The notes under the pieces: model-generated
Database searches by the model: none
The model's input: only the letters and a program-made list of their open reading frames with translations
What the model was told of the DNA's origin: nothing
Position numbers and translations under genes: made by a program
In this document: in pieces, positions 44,787 to 44,859 of the stretch
Numbering within the stretch: the stretch's first letter is position 1
Layout of the letters: the number at the start of each line of letters is the position of its first letter
Assembly (NCBI GenBank): GCA_016931035.1
Contig: JAFGFN010000112.1
Coordinates: forward strand, 1-44,859
From: Candidatus Sumerlaeota bacterium
GTDB taxonomy: Bacteria > Sumerlaeota > Sumerlaeia > UBA8349
Reading direction: 5' to 3'
Length of the DNA stretch: 44,859 nucleotides

Positions 44787-44859
44787 AAGGAAAAAGAACC
44801 CTCCACAACTTGAGCAGAACCATCGCTCCACCGGTGTAAAACCGGTGGGGGCGAGGAAT

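Larger units (their letters stand above)
44462..44859. other. Structured non-coding right end of the window
   Basis: No gene is supported. On the minus strand it holds a chain of stems: ACCGGTGG/CCACCGGT (44828-44848), the 30-bp hairpin (44723-44786), CCGAC/GTCGG near 44668-44682, and the intrinsic terminator (44604-44631). One minus-strand frame across the palindrome (44615-44806) is Glu/Ser low complexity and is not convincing. A minus-strand RNA entering from beyond the window, or starting here, would end at the terminator. Confidence 0.5.

Noticed and set aside
44615-44806. 63-residue minus-strand protein across the palindrome
   Set aside because: The product is Ser/Pro and Glu low complexity dictated by the palindrome, it overlaps the terminator, and it has no ribosome binding site.

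Overview
The window is about 45 kb of GC-rich bacterial chromosome with high GC at third codon positions and no rRNA or tRNA gene. Lipoprotein signals, a periplasmic-type PPIase, a TolB-like propeller protein and secreted proteins point to a cell with an envelope compartment. The secreted beta-helix protein with a 'YxGR' N-terminal domain, and several families of hairpin-forming intergenic repeats, resemble what I remember from Planctomycetota, Hydrogenedentota and Sumerlaeota-type genomes. That placement is an inference and was not tested.

Left part (1-12.3 kb): pgi (+) converges on a minus-strand group of a TPR lipoprotein, ybeY and a large PPIC-type lipoprotein, with a hairpin terminator over the pgi stop codon. 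A radical SAM/B12 protein and a UDP-galactopyranose-mutase-like flavoprotein follow on the minus strand. A divergent promoter region separates them from floA and an unusual glycosyltransferase on the plus strand.

Middle (12.3-26.4 kb), all minus strand: a TolB/TPR protein, a membrane-anchored tyrosine/dual-specificity phosphatase, a polyprenyl-phosphate sugar-1-phosphate transferase and ligA. The ligA stop codon is supplied by the terminal inverted repeat of a 133-bp element. Upstream of these lies a six-gene glycan operon: CgeB-like glycosyltransferase, GT-A glycosyltransferase, FkbM methyltransferase, HprK-related kinase, GT2 and GT4. It has no recognisable flippase or polymerase here.

Right part (26.4-44.9 kb): two secreted proteins flank a 168-bp cloverleaf-like repeat. 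Then come recJ (+), a MATE transporter and a family-4 uracil-DNA glycosylase (-), and a long non-coding island. The island holds a second copy of the cloverleaf repeat, a long inverted repeat and four consecutive perfect hairpins. A double-cubane-cluster-type reductase with its ATPase activator follows, then an unrecognised single-span membrane protein, dprA, a shortened GT39-like membrane protein and topA with five zinc ribbons. The last genes are a small membrane protein and trxB. The right end is non-coding with a minus-strand intrinsic terminator and a perfect 30-bp hairpin.

The most notable points are three. The cloverleaf repeat has two copies that keep four paired regions while the outer stem sequence is completely replaced. 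A LysM-like segment is inserted inside a parvulin domain. The reductase/activator pair has a cysteine-rich N-terminal tail on the reductase.
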